Shown here: positions 23,717 to 34,416 of the stretch, piece by piece
Position numbering within the stretch: position 1 is the stretch's first letter
Layout: every line of letters starts with the position of its first letter
Assembly (NCBI GenBank): GCA_024138025.1
Contig: JAMXBD010000056.1
Location: forward strand, 868,001 to 932,000
DNA length: 64,000 nt
Origin: Combretum micranthum
Taxonomy: Eukaryota; Streptophyta; Magnoliopsida; Myrtales; Combretaceae
Direction of reading: 5' to 3'
Made by a program: the position numbers and the translations under genes
Notes under the pieces: generated by a model
Databases searched by the model: none
Told to the model about the DNA's origin: nothing
Seen by the model: the letters and a program-made list of their open reading frames with translations, nothing else

Positions 23717-24439
23717 CTAATATTCTTTGTCAATATTCTTCACAATCGCTCCTGAAAAATTACTGCACTGGTTTCCTTGAGAAGCATTTGCTGTAGAAGT
23801 AGTAGCTTGCATAACTGGGTCTTGAAGCGACGACTGTAAAAATGGCAGTGGCTGGATGGAGGATGGAATATTATTATAGCTCACTGGGGCATTAGAGTGG
23901 TCGAACAAAATGATGTTGTGAAGGGCTCGAACATTTTGATTAATGTGGATAGGATGATTGATTAGTTGGTATTGGCTAGCCAGAAAATTTTGATTAAAGT
24001 TATTGTTAGACGATGATGTTGAGCCAGGATGTTGGTTGTGTGAATTGTTGGGTTGCAAAGACATGTTCATAAAAGAAGCGAAATGGTGATAATTCATATT
24101 GGCAGGTGGTCTCTGAGGTTCGTCTTGTGCCAAAAACTCATTAGATTCAAATCATGCTGTCTTAAAGTGTTGGGAATTGTAGCCCTAGAGATGAATGGAT
24201 GCTCGAACTGGCTTGAAGCCAATTGTTGTCCTTCAACATCATCGAACCTAGAGTGTTGTTCATAGAGCCTGAAGGATCATTGTTTGTGGAGGCAAATAGG
24301 AGCTAAAATTGTATTGGAACATGGGCGTGGTGTGACATCGATGGCTTCACATATATTGGTGTTTGTTGTTCCTGGAACATGCCTTGAAGTTGCATGTAAT
24401 GGGCATGACTTGCAAAGCACAAATCTTTCATTGTCACAC
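23717..24439 (-). pseudogene. disrupted downstream coding of the type I MADS-box gene
   Basis: Downstream of the MADS open frame the minus strand holds protein-like sequence in more than one frame. From 24437 it reads VTMKDLCFASHAHYMQLQGM and on to a TAG at 24305-24303. The same frame then resumes (NNDPSGSMNNTLGSMMLKDN) to a TAA at 24164-24162. A different frame (from about 24151) gives FESNEFLAQDEPQRPPANMN and continues for about 140 residues to a stop at 23717. The composition is rich in N, Q, H, S and P, as in the C-terminal tails of many MADS proteins. A splice acceptor (CATCACCAG) precedes 24439, but joining it to the phase-0 donor gives an immediate TGA. So at least one nonsense change, one frameshift and a phase mismatch separate this from a working C-terminus. 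Confidence 0.65.
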
Positions 24440-24603
24440 CTGGTGATGTAAGACAAGAACAGATGAATTAATTAAATTGAAAATCTAAATCGCCTAAACA
24501 TGTGATTTATGACAATACCCAAACAGATGCGATCTATATTAGGAAACGAAAATTTCATGTTTTTCTTCCTTCTTACCTTGATTTATTACTGCTTTTTCCT
24601 TCA

Positions 24604-25065
24604 TCATAGAGTGCATCTTCTTACAATTTCAAGCCGTGCAGCCAACACACTAAAAAGATTTCTCAGCTCCTTCTCATTATTGAAATTACTAATCAGTTCA
24701 TCTGTAACAGGATATTTAGCATTCCAACTAGCCACCTTTGCTTTCACCAACTCATTCTCAACCTTTCTCTTCTGTTCCATGAAAAATTCAGCTAATCCAG
24801 TATTTCTTTTCACACCATGATTCATACCTTCACATCGATATCTTTCAATGATGCGCTTAACCTCCTCATGGTCAGTTGGCCAAACTGTTGGCTCCATCGA
24901 GCTATCGCTACCATCGGGACCATATATGATTATGCAAGTATCTACATCGCATAAGATTGAAAATTCTTCGGCCTTCTTCACCAAACCCTTTTTCCTTTTC
25001 TCATATGTCGTCCGCCGTAATCTTTCATGAGGTATGAGTTCCAGAGCCAATCTACCACGAACCAT
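24604..25065 (-). CDS. type I MADS-box protein (Mbeta/Mgamma-like), probably truncated
   Basis: The start is ATG at 25065 (MVRGRLALELI) and reading runs to TGA at 24604, 153 aa. Residues 1 to about 60 are a MADS DNA-binding domain; TTYEKRKKGLVKKAEEFSIL and CDVDTCIIIYGP are diagnostic. The absence of a keratin-like K domain and the following EPTVWPTDHEEVKRIIERYR region fit type I genes of the AGL47/AGL82-like kind, typically expressed in female gametophyte or endosperm. The last residues VRRCTL are probably intron: GTAAGAAG after codon ATT at 24625 is a good donor. The MADS box itself is intact, with no stops, so a short protein could still be made; the downstream exon is broken (separate entry). 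The clade is inferred by eye; a tree would settle it. Confidence 0.75.
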   Translation of the reverse strand: MVRGRLALELIPHERLRRTTYEKRKKGLVKKAEEFSILCDVDTCIIIYGPDGSDSSMEPTVWPTDHEEVKRIIERYRCEGMNHGVKRNTGLAEFFMEQKRKVENELVKAKVASWNAKYPVTDELISNFNNEKELRNLFSVLAARLEIVRRCTL

Positions 25066-25739
25066 CTTCTTTACCCAATCCAAAAAGCACTATTTTCTTG
25101 TAAAAACAATAAGAGAATTTTTAGCATACGAGGAAAGAAAAGAAACTAGGTTTGAAAGGTGTGTATATGTATAACCTTAGTATCTTAGATTAGGCAAGTC
25201 AGTAGCTAATAACTTAATAAAGCAAGTTTAGTTTCCATTTTTCAGTAAATCCCTAAATTCTAATATTTCATTTAATATTTACTTTCCTTTTTTGTTTGAA
25301 TCATTCGCTCTTCTTGCCAGCAATAGTTTGCTGACCAAAATAGTAAGTTCAGAAATACTAAATGGGGTTCAGTACAAAAGTCTTATTATACATCTCGTGT
25401 GTTAGAATGTTAATGGAATGACAAGGAATAAATAAAAAGGTGGCCATGGAAACATCTAAAACTATTAATTTTAATCTTTTATATATCTTTTGTTCATTTA
25501 TGATGATGAAATATTATCCCTCAAGGTATTACTCAGATTCAATTGCAAGGAAAATATCATATGATCCAAATATATATAATATATATATATATGCAATTCA
25601 ATGAGTATGAAATCCATTAAAATTATATATTTACATGTTAAAAATATTAATCACAAACTCTGTTTCATTAGCTTGAACATCTTTCGTATTACTATTATAG
25701 AATAAAAAAAAAAAAAAAAAAAAAAAAAGAAGCACCTTT
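25066..25739 (-). promoter_or_regulatory. 5' flank of the MADS-box gene
   Basis: No coding sequence. The flank is AT-rich, with a 25-base poly(A) run at 25704-25728. I cannot assign a specific core promoter. Confidence 0.35.
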
Positions 25740-26280
25740 TGGTTTTGTCGCTTCTTATACAAGTAGGATATCCCAAAACCTATAGCATGAGAATAGGTAT
25801 ATTTGGATTACCATTGACAAGGTGAATTATATAGGTTTTAGGGTTAGGATTAAGATCTACTTTAAATGTACTCAAGCACAATACTTGTTTTTTTAAGCTA
25901 CAACAAGAAGTATAAGAACATGATGATCAATTGAGGAAGACGAATTACAATGACTAATTTGAAAGAAGATGATAATCCATAAAAAAGAAAAAAGAAAGAA
26001 ACTATACGTACCTTATTCCTCCCTCTCAACTTTTTTGAAATGCAATAGAGTTCTCAACATTTAGAATTTTTCTTTTATAGAATAGAAGGAGAAGACAAGC
26101 TCGATATATTTTGAATTAACTATGGAAATATGGTCTTATTCAAGGATATGTTTTATATTATGATAGATTGCTCCGATTCCACGCGTCTAAATTAATTAAG
26201 ACACCAAGACTTGCCCAAAAAGAATTAATTACTGTGGCATATTAATTACTTTCCAATTTTAGTTATATTTTACTCAGACA
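25740..26280. repeat. duplicated block upstream of the MADS gene (copy 1)
   Basis: Several ordered stretches match 31680-32110 in the same orientation: GAGAATAGGTATATTTGGAT with GAGAAGAATGGCTATTTGGA; the TTAGG...GGATTA block; a CTCAAGCACA / CTCAACAAGCACA block; ATGGAAATATGGTC with ATGGAAATATAGTC; and CACCAAGACTTG in both. The block lies about 0.7-1.2 kb upstream of the MADS start codon. Confidence 0.6.
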
Positions 26281-26330
26281 TCATGTTTGCCATTTTTTGG
26301 TACTTTCCTTAACGGTATTAACATAGCTAT

Positions 26331-26380
26331 AACGTGGACGTACATACCAATCACGATGTAACACGTGTCATCTGACGTGG
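26331..26380. promoter_or_regulatory. cluster of ACGT-core motifs
   Basis: Within 50 bp are AACGTGG, GACGTAC, ACACGTGT (a G-box-like palindrome) and GACGTGG. ACGT cores bind bZIP factors, including abscisic-acid response regulators. The cluster lies 1.3 kb upstream of the MADS gene, so a role there is only possible. Similar clusters occur inside plant MITEs, which is an alternative explanation. Confidence 0.4.
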
Positions 26381-27016
26381 TATATTTTTATTTTTTAATC
26401 TTATTTCCATTCTAGCATGAAATTTTTTATTTATATTTATATTTTCCTCATTATTAGTTTATTTTAGGGATAATTAATATTATTTTAATTTTCAAAAGAA
26501 TTTTTACTTGCAGTCCAAATCCCAATCCCAAGCCCATCAACTTAAACCCAACCTTATCCCAGACCTTCGACTAATTCAAAACACAACGCCTAGGCTTGAC
26601 AATATATAGAAGGTTTGATCCTAGCACTTTACAAATGGGGGACATCGGTTTCATATGATTAGCTGCAAAAGAATGATTTAAAAGCCTCTCATACTGATCT
26701 TGCAATTTATAAAGACTCAAACCTTCAATTTTTGTGAAACATATTTAGTCCTATTTATTCACACATCTATACTCATACCCGATCAATGGAATCATAATGC
26801 TTTTGAACTCCATCATCTACGTCGTAACCATGAATCGCCACAAGACCTAACACTACACGACAACTCAATGGAAGCCTTGACGAACACAGTTGCTCTTGTT
26901 GGTTTCATTCGGTGAAGAAGACAAACCCATGTGTTGACCTGCTGATGCCTTTCATGAGTAGGTGGGGTATGGTTGTCAATTCTTGCTATGTTTTTTGTTC
27001 TTAAAACAGAGTATTA

Positions 27017-27549
27017 AACAATGGGTGTAAGTGTAAGAATCCAACATGGGAAATATGGAACTTGTGTGAATAGTTTATAAGAGGGAAGACCCATTAACCC
27101 ATTGCCTTAAGGTTTTGGGTTATAGATGGTGTCTAAAGCCCATTTGTATTATCCTTCATAAAGCCCATTGGCTGGAAATCTCCTATGGTTGGCCCACCAT
27201 ATGGAAAGAAGAGCTTGGTGGTATAACTCGTCTGTAAAACCCATGGTGAGTAGGTGGGACCACTCACAAAGCGGGTTTAGTGGAGTCAATTTGACAAGCT
27301 CTTGTTGAAGGGGAGTATGGCCTATCCCATTGTGGAGACTCACACTTGAGGGGGAGATTGTTAGGGTACAAGTGTGAGAATCCCACATGGGAAATATGGG
27401 ACTTGTGTGAATAGTTTATAAGAGGAAAGACCCATTAACCCATTGTCTTAAGATTTTGGGTTATAGATGGTGTCTAAAACCCATTTGTATTATCCTTCAC
27501 AAAGCCTATTGGATTTCTCCTCATTGAAGGCATACTCCAAAGCCTAACA
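27017..27549 (+). mobile_element. TRIM element, second copy, partly decayed
   Basis: The right terminal repeat (27359-27549) begins TGTTAGGGTACAAGTGTGAG and ends GCCTAACA. The left repeat (from about 27017) matches it closely from GTAAGTGT onward, but its 3' end and the primer-binding site are lost or diverged. The polypurine tract GAGGGGGAGA immediately precedes the right repeat. The interior shares the GACCACTCACAAAGCGGGTT region with the copy at 7932-8538, which lies in the opposite orientation. ATTA(A/C) flanks both sides as a possible target duplication. Confidence 0.75.
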
Positions 27550-29182
27550 ATTACCATCTCTTGTAGCAAAGAAAAACAAATATATGAAAAAATATACGAA
27601 GTACGTTATGTCACCATTATGAATATACAAAAAGAGGCAAACAAATTGTGAAAGAAAGTAAAATATTAATGGTTGTTTTGGAGAAAAAATAAAAAAGAAA
27701 GAAACATTAATGTCATGGTCGCAAGACTCATAACAGACTCAATCAATAATTATCAGCTTGAAACAATAACAGTTCTGATATAGACTCTCAAAGAATTTCT
27801 TTAATAACCCACAATATGGTTACCTTTAAAATGGAATTTATTCCTACCTCTAACGAAGCAAAGGCAACACCTTTTAGTGCTTCGGGACGATTAGTGAGAT
27901 ATCTCGAAACAAAATACGAATTTTGAAAAAAATATTTTATTGAAGAGAATCAAGTGAGATGATGTTTCCACATGAGATGATGGTGATCCATTTATTAGAT
28001 ACAATTACCTTCATGCTCTGTTTCTGGGATAGAAAAACAAAGCAACATGTCCATCGTTCTTGAGCACCTTGTGGTTATTGCCATCCTTTATACATCATGT
28101 ATCATAAACCACTAGTCACATATGGTCAAAATAATTATGTAGATTAAATATAACCCACATATTTTGTGTTTTAAATGTCGGCAAAAGTAAACATGAGGTG
28201 AGAAACTAGGAAATGGAAAAGCAAACGGGAAACTCATCTTTCGAAGGACCAGGAATATTGAACATAGGACATTACATATGTTTAAGTATATCACTTTTTA
28301 TTTCAAATCACCGTGATTCCAATTAAAGGGCTTGACTATTTGGACAAATCAAACAACCATCCAACCTCTTGACCACCATAAAAAACCAACGTAAAACCAC
28401 GATTCCACAACGCCAAAACCTAAACACCACCAATTTTTTTTGCTTATTTATACCTCTTCAGAAATCACATGTTAAATGGGAAGCTAGAGTACCGGAGGGC
28501 AAATGGAAGGCTGGAGCATACATATACCAATTGTATTCTTTGAGAATTTTGGCACAAAAAATTTGTCCCACGTTGCTAGCCTTGGAGAAACCATTCATCT
28601 TTATGATGGCTAACTTGAGAGCTCAACGTTAATGCTGTTGTGATATTGGAACTAGGTTTGCTTTGCTGAGTTCAAATGGATGGGCTTGTTAGATGTATCG
28701 GTAGACCTTTTAGTTTTTTCCGTTTGTAATAAGTAACTTATTTCTGATATTATAATTATACAATTGTAAGTATACTAACACTAATATTAATTATCCATTT
28801 GAAAGTTATAAATGTGCCACATTAGATTATACATGTCATGTGGTGATCTGATCGTACATCTACTTCATTATCATAGTTAACACTCATTACCTTTTAAATT
28901 TTTATGTGTTCACATTGTTAATAAAAGATTCTGTTGGTACTTCCATTATTATTTTTATTTATTTAATTTTAATTTATGAAGGCAATTTGAAAAAGTGACA
29001 ACTACATTGAGACTTATAGCAAAATTTTGCACAAAAAAGGAGGGAAAAAAAAGGAAAAAAGTGGGATTGGATCTTGCAAATGTTGCATAAAGAATCTAAC
29101 TTAGCCTTCCACCCTTAATAATGAAACTGCATGCAAAATTTGTAATTTAAATTTATATTATTAAAAACCAATTCAAGGAGAT

Positions 29183-29215
<33 letters not shown>

Positions 29216-30030
29216 ATAGTGTATACTTTTTATCTAATAAAACTACCAAACACATACCTCCCCTTTTAGACTCTACATATTTTTATCTATATACTTCCAC
29301 ACGTATAATGAACTCATAGTATGTAACTAGCAATGATATTCTAATACATGATCATATGGATAGTGGTTATTTAGAAAACTACCCACTACGTTATCCATGT
29401 ATTAACGTATTACGTATAATTGATAGTTACGCATAACATATACATAAAAATATTTGATCGATGTTGTTAAATCCTGCTCGAGATTGACCTGAACATACTA
29501 AAGGAGTTAAAGCAAATGTGCAAACTGGTTTGAACTATGGTTGAACCAGACTGTTCTTACGGCTAAATCCAATTTAACTAGCATTTGACCACACTAATAT
29601 TGATTAAAAATTTATCTCATCAGTTTGAATATCTTATCTGTATTATTTAAGCAAGATAAAACCTTTGGTGTCTTTTTATTTTTTCTAGTAATTATCCTTC
29701 AAAATAAAATTATTCCTTCTCTTCCACAATGGTTTAAAAGTAACATCATACAATTTTGACGAGTTTGTGGTAATTTTAGCAAGGCTTTTCGATAAAATTC
29801 CTATATTATCCAGCAATTAAAGTCATTTCTAAGGATCTTTATGTAATTCATTATATTTGTCAATTTTTACATTCCTACCCAGTTACTTATCAACGATTAT
29901 TTTTTACTGATTCATATCCCATTTTATTTGAAATTGCCAAAAAAAAAAAAAAAAAGGAAAAACTTCTATGTTTTTTCATTCCCCCCTTTCTGAAGTTCGA
30001 ATAAAATGGTCATACGAAATTCAATTTAGA
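27550..30030. other. intergenic stretch without recognised genes
   Basis: AT-rich DNA with a TA repeat at 29187-29208. A slightly GC-richer patch at 28340-28680 has one short open frame starting at 28369 with no recognisable domain. It may be a decayed gene fragment. Confidence 0.4.
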
Positions 30031-31500
30031 GTAGTCATCACACAAAGAGCAAACTGCTTCTTTAATTATCAAATTTCTTTACAATTTTTGGTTCCTTCTT
30101 CAAACCTGTCTTTCTCTCTTTTTCTCTTTATGGACCAATACGATTAATATTCTATCTTCTACCGCCCATTTTTCTATTTTGCCACATCGGAATTTGAATA
30201 TGATGCATGCATCTCTCCTACCTTCCTATCAAGGAGATGCCATCCCTTCTAATCGCTCTTATCCCGGCCCTCCTTTGTCACTTAATGAGCCACACAATGC
30301 CACGACTATGCTAAGAAGACATTGCAAGAGTGTTGGAGCAGCAACGCATCAATTGTGTTTAAAGACGATAATGGTGTTTGACTCATGTGTAGAAGCATCC
30401 TTCATGGTGATTTTAGTTGGAATGTTGATTACCGTAATACACGATCATTCTAAGTCACTAATGTTGTAATTCTGTATGGGTACCTAGATCTGTGTAGGTA
30501 TGCAATTTGGTGCATAGTGCATTTGTGTGTTGCCTGGTGCATTAGCTCATGTTATGCAAATAAATTGCATCATGGAGCACTACCTTATGTTTTTTTTCCC
30601 TCTCTTTTGCCCCTCCTCCCCTCTATTTATTTTTGCTTGATTGTATAATCATAAATAAGCTAATTGATGTCCTCACCAAGGATTATAAATTTCTTTCAAG
30701 AATTATATCGTGTTTTGATATAAGCCTTTTCGCTTAATTTTTCTTGCCCGAAACTTAGGAATTCATCCACAAGATATATCTTTCCATATATTTTGGGGTT
30801 AAATTGTTTACTCTATAGAATGTGTTATAATATCAATTAATCTTATGAGAAATTTGTATATAGTTGATTTCCTTTGTGTACTATAAATATGGTTTTCTTT
30901 TTTTTTGGTTTCAATAGAGGTATGATATTATAGAAACAAAGAGCAATATTTAACATGTTTATCATTATGAAAAAATTACATATGCACTTTCTATTGTTTT
31001 CATTCAATCGATTTTTAAAGTTTGAAGAATAAAATAAAAATTATGCATCAATATCTTATTCAAGCGTTAGAAACTTTATTAATTACATTCATATTGGGAA
31101 AAAACCATTCACTCACATGTTGGAAAAATATAACATAAATTTCATAAACTGTACATTAAGACCATATATATATTCATCCTTTTTTTTTTTTTTTACTCCT
31201 TGAAATTCACATTTTTATAATTTTGAACATTTTATAGATGCATGTTTCATAATAAAACAAATAATTTATGCAGACAATCATTATGTTATCAATAAGAAAT
31301 GTAGTTATTTATATCAACATTTAAACTATTAAAATTAATTTTAGAAAATATTTCAATTTAATTGTTAAAATTTAAAATTTTTATTTGATTATAAAATTTC
31401 CAAAATGTTTTCAAAATTGATTATTTAAATGGGAAGTTTTATATTGGATAAAATAAATAAAAATATTTTGAAAAAATTTTAAATTAATTTTTATATACTT
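30031..31500. other. intergenic stretch with one GC-richer patch
   Basis: 30170-30480 is GC-richer than its surroundings and open on the plus strand for about 96 codons, but lacks an ATG at the frame start and has no domain I know. The rest is AT-rich with poly(T) at about 31180-31194. Possibly a remnant of a gene. Confidence 0.35.
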
Positions 31501-31533
31501 TAGTACACGCATTGTAGGTACATAGTCTGCTAG
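31495..31533 (+). mobile_element. Helitron 3' terminus
   Basis: The sequence GTACACGCATTGTAGGTACA followed by GTCTGCTAG and a host T matches the terminus of the Helitron at 22054-22412 (there ACACACGCAATATAAGTGCA, then GTCTGCTAG). The body and 5' end of this copy were not recognised to the left. Confidence 0.5.
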
Positions 31534-31679
31534 TATATTATTAAAAAGAAAAGCTACGTACACAACTCCATACTTTAATATATATATATATATATATATT
31601 TGAAGGATAATGTATAATATAATTACATAAATGGGTTGGCATTACTCACACTCCCCTTTAGAGTTTTTTTTCTTATATT

Positions 31680-32110
31680 AAATAAGTGCCTACTTCTACA
31701 TATGAGAAGAATGGCTATTTGGATCACTATTGAAAAAGGTGCTGAATTATTTAGGTTTTTAGGATTAGATGTAATACTCAACAAGCACATTGCTTTTCCA
31801 CAACAAGCATAACAACATGTTAATCGATTCAGAAAAAAGACTTACGACATAAAGCTCGGGAAAAAAAATCTAGAAAAATGAAAAAGTAAGTACTTTATGC
31901 CCTTATAAAGTTTTTGAAATGCCAGGCTTCCAACTTTGAGAACTTTTCTTTTGCAGAAGGGAAGGAGTAGAGTATCCTGCTACTCACTAGATTACTCAAC
32001 CTCAGTAATTATGGAAATATAGTCAATTTATTATGTCACCAAGACTTGGCCAAAAAATTATGATAGTATATTTATTACCTTCCATCTTTAACTTGGTCAA
32101 GCAATCACTT
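31680..32110. repeat. duplicated MADS-upstream block (copy 2)
   Basis: Partner of 25740-26280 (word matches given there). No MADS box lies on its low-coordinate side, where copy 1 has one, so only the upstream portion is present here. Confidence 0.55.
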
Positions 32111-32559
32111 AAAAAGTGACTATGTAATATGATTCACCAATATAAATCGTTCATTTAAAACAATTTAATCATAATTATCCAATTGAAAAAGTAATTTTAA
32201 CCTATTACTTATTATACAATTTTTTTTTCTTTCCCATTATATTTATTTTAGTACTTCCATTTTCTTTTCTAGATACTCATTTTTATAATTTATATTTAAT
32301 CATACTTTTTTCTTTTTCCTAATATCTTGTTTTATCTACTTTCCACATGTAGATATACTAAATTACCAACAAATAACACATTTACAATATTTCAATGAAA
32401 ATAGATTGAAGTTAGAGTGGAAGACTGATATAGTGGATAAAATGATATGTATAGAGTTTTTAATTGCAAAATGCAATTTTACCCTTATTTATATTATTCT
32501 GTGAAAAGAAATTTATATATATGTATAGGGATTTTTTAATAAATTTAAATATAAAATGT

Positions 32560-32627
32560 TGTATATACACAATAAAGAAAACAGGCATTGAATATGTGTC
32601 TCTTGCTTTAATATTATAAATAATATA
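32560..32627 (-). mobile_element. Helitron 5' end fragment
   Basis: On the minus strand, TTATAATATTAAAGCAAGAG followed by ACACATATTCAATGCC resembles the start of the Helitron at 22412. The leading TC has mutated to TT. The rest of the element is not resolved. Confidence 0.4.
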
Positions 32628-32964
32628 TATATATGCAAATAATATATTTATATACAGTTTATATATGTTGAAGTGCACTATACTAGTGTAATGTTGTGAG
32701 AAAACATTTTCATTGTATTCTTTATTATGTTTCAACTTAGTTCCAAGGAAATTACCTTTTTATATATGTATTATGTATATAACTATCACATAATGATCGG
32801 CGTATCAATTATGTAATAAGAAATAAATATATTTTCAATTTATGATATTACATGTTATAGAATATATTGGTGATTATGAAAAAAAAAAGTTCGTATAAAT
32901 TCTTTTTATGTATTTAGTATTAGACTATCATATTACAATTGAACAAAGTGTGTAATTTGAGATG

Positions 32965-33240
32965 ATAATGCCCAATTTCATACTTAAACTTTGACAAAAA
33001 GGTCAAGAATTTTAAAAAGTTTAATTTTCTACTTAATTGAACTTTATGTGCTTCTAAACACTATCCTATTTAACATCCTTAAATCATTGTCTGTTACGTG
33101 TCCATTATTTTAAAAGACCATAAAAGAGCTCAATAGTCTTTAGAGGCACAACAATTTTAATTAGGTATGACATTGAATTTTTTAACGTTCAGGTACCTAA
33201 TTGACCTTTTCATCAAAGTTCAGGTATCATATCGAACATT
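32965..33240. mobile_element. Mutator-like MITE
   Basis: Left end ATGCCCAATTTCATACTTAA with ACTTTGACAAAAAGGTCAA; inverted right end ATGTTCGATATGATACCTGA with ACTTTGATGAAAAGGTCAA. This gives about 39 bp of good terminal inverted repeat. The interior is non-coding. Target duplication not identified. Confidence 0.6.
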
Positions 33241-33314
33241 TTCTATAATAAATAATTTTGTTACATAGTTTTTTATAGCAGTATTCAACATATACTTATA
33301 CATATTATATAATA

Positions 33315-33645
33315 GGGAAAAGGCCTTTTTTGGTATATGAACTTTCATGAAATAGACAATTACGTAGCTAAATTCTTAAAGAGTAATTTCATACATAATT
33401 GAATTTTCCATACCTCTGAACAATATCCACTCAATCGTTGCCTAACACATGTTAACTATTTCAAGAAATAATATAATAAAAGAATGGAGGTAATGAAAAG
33501 AGGCATAAAAATTAAATTTTTAAAAAGTTTAAGTATGTAAAAGGACACGAAAAGTTTAGTTAGGTATAAAATTAGACATTTTAAAGTTCAGGTATTGAAT
33601 TGTCCATTTCATAAAAGTTTAGGTATCAAAATGGGCTTTTTTCCC
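33315..33645. mobile_element. Mutator-like MITE with 9-bp target duplication (331 bp)
   Basis: Starts GGGAAAAGGCC and ends with the inverted GGCTTTTTTCCC; about 60 bp at each end are complementary, including GGTATATGAACTTTCATGAA against GATACCTAAACTTTTATGAA. The 9 bases outside each end are TATATAATA (33306-33314) and TTTATAATA (33646-33654), 8 of 9 identical. A 9-bp duplication is the hallmark of Mutator-type transposition. Confidence 0.75.
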
Positions 33646-33654
33646 TTTATAATA

Positions 33655-34416
33655 TATCAATAACATAATGTCAAGAAAATAATTTGTAATATATGTTTTA
33701 TCATATATTTATTGCATATATTTTATATTGCTACAAAAACATATATATTTAGCATAATGTAACCACAAATAATTTTTTTATATATGTTTTACTGCATATT
33801 TGTTGGTTATATTTATATACATTTAATATGACATATTGATAAATTAAAATCAAGAAAAATATTCCATATACATATATATATATAATATATGTTTTGTTAT
33901 ATATTTACTGCATGTATTATGTGATGCATAAAATAATATATTTGTATTGTAATATCACTAAATAATATATATGATTTCGTGATATAGCTATAATGTATAA
34001 GCATATCTTACATATATTACAACATATCAATAATTCAATATAAAGCAATAACTTGTCATATATTATCACGATGAAAAATGTTTGGTACCCATTTTATTAA
34101 ACAATTACTTTGTATATTGTTACATTATATATGAACAATGTACTTATAATCTAATATCACAAAAAAAAAAAAAGATCTCTAAATATTTTATATGATATAG
34201 CTATTGCTCAAAACAATATGTTATATGTTAAATAAATAACGATAGTACTTTATAAATTATGTTTACGACTAAATATCTTTCATTTGATCATTTACAAACA
34301 TATAAGTTAGGGTACTTCCATTAAGTATCATACAAGGACAGTAGCGGGTCCATAACAATTATTTAGTGAGAGTAATGTTGATAAACAAATAATATCAAAA
34401 TAAAAATATATATGTT
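33655..34416. other. AT-rich intergenic stretch
   Basis: Very AT-rich, with many ATATAT words that vary around TATATGTTTT and TTATTGCATAT. No gene seen. Confidence 0.5.

Noticed and set aside
30179..30469. Open frame of 96 codons in a GC-richer patch
   Set aside because: It does not begin with ATG, shows no domain I recognise, and has no neighbouring exon-like signals. Kept only as a composition note.
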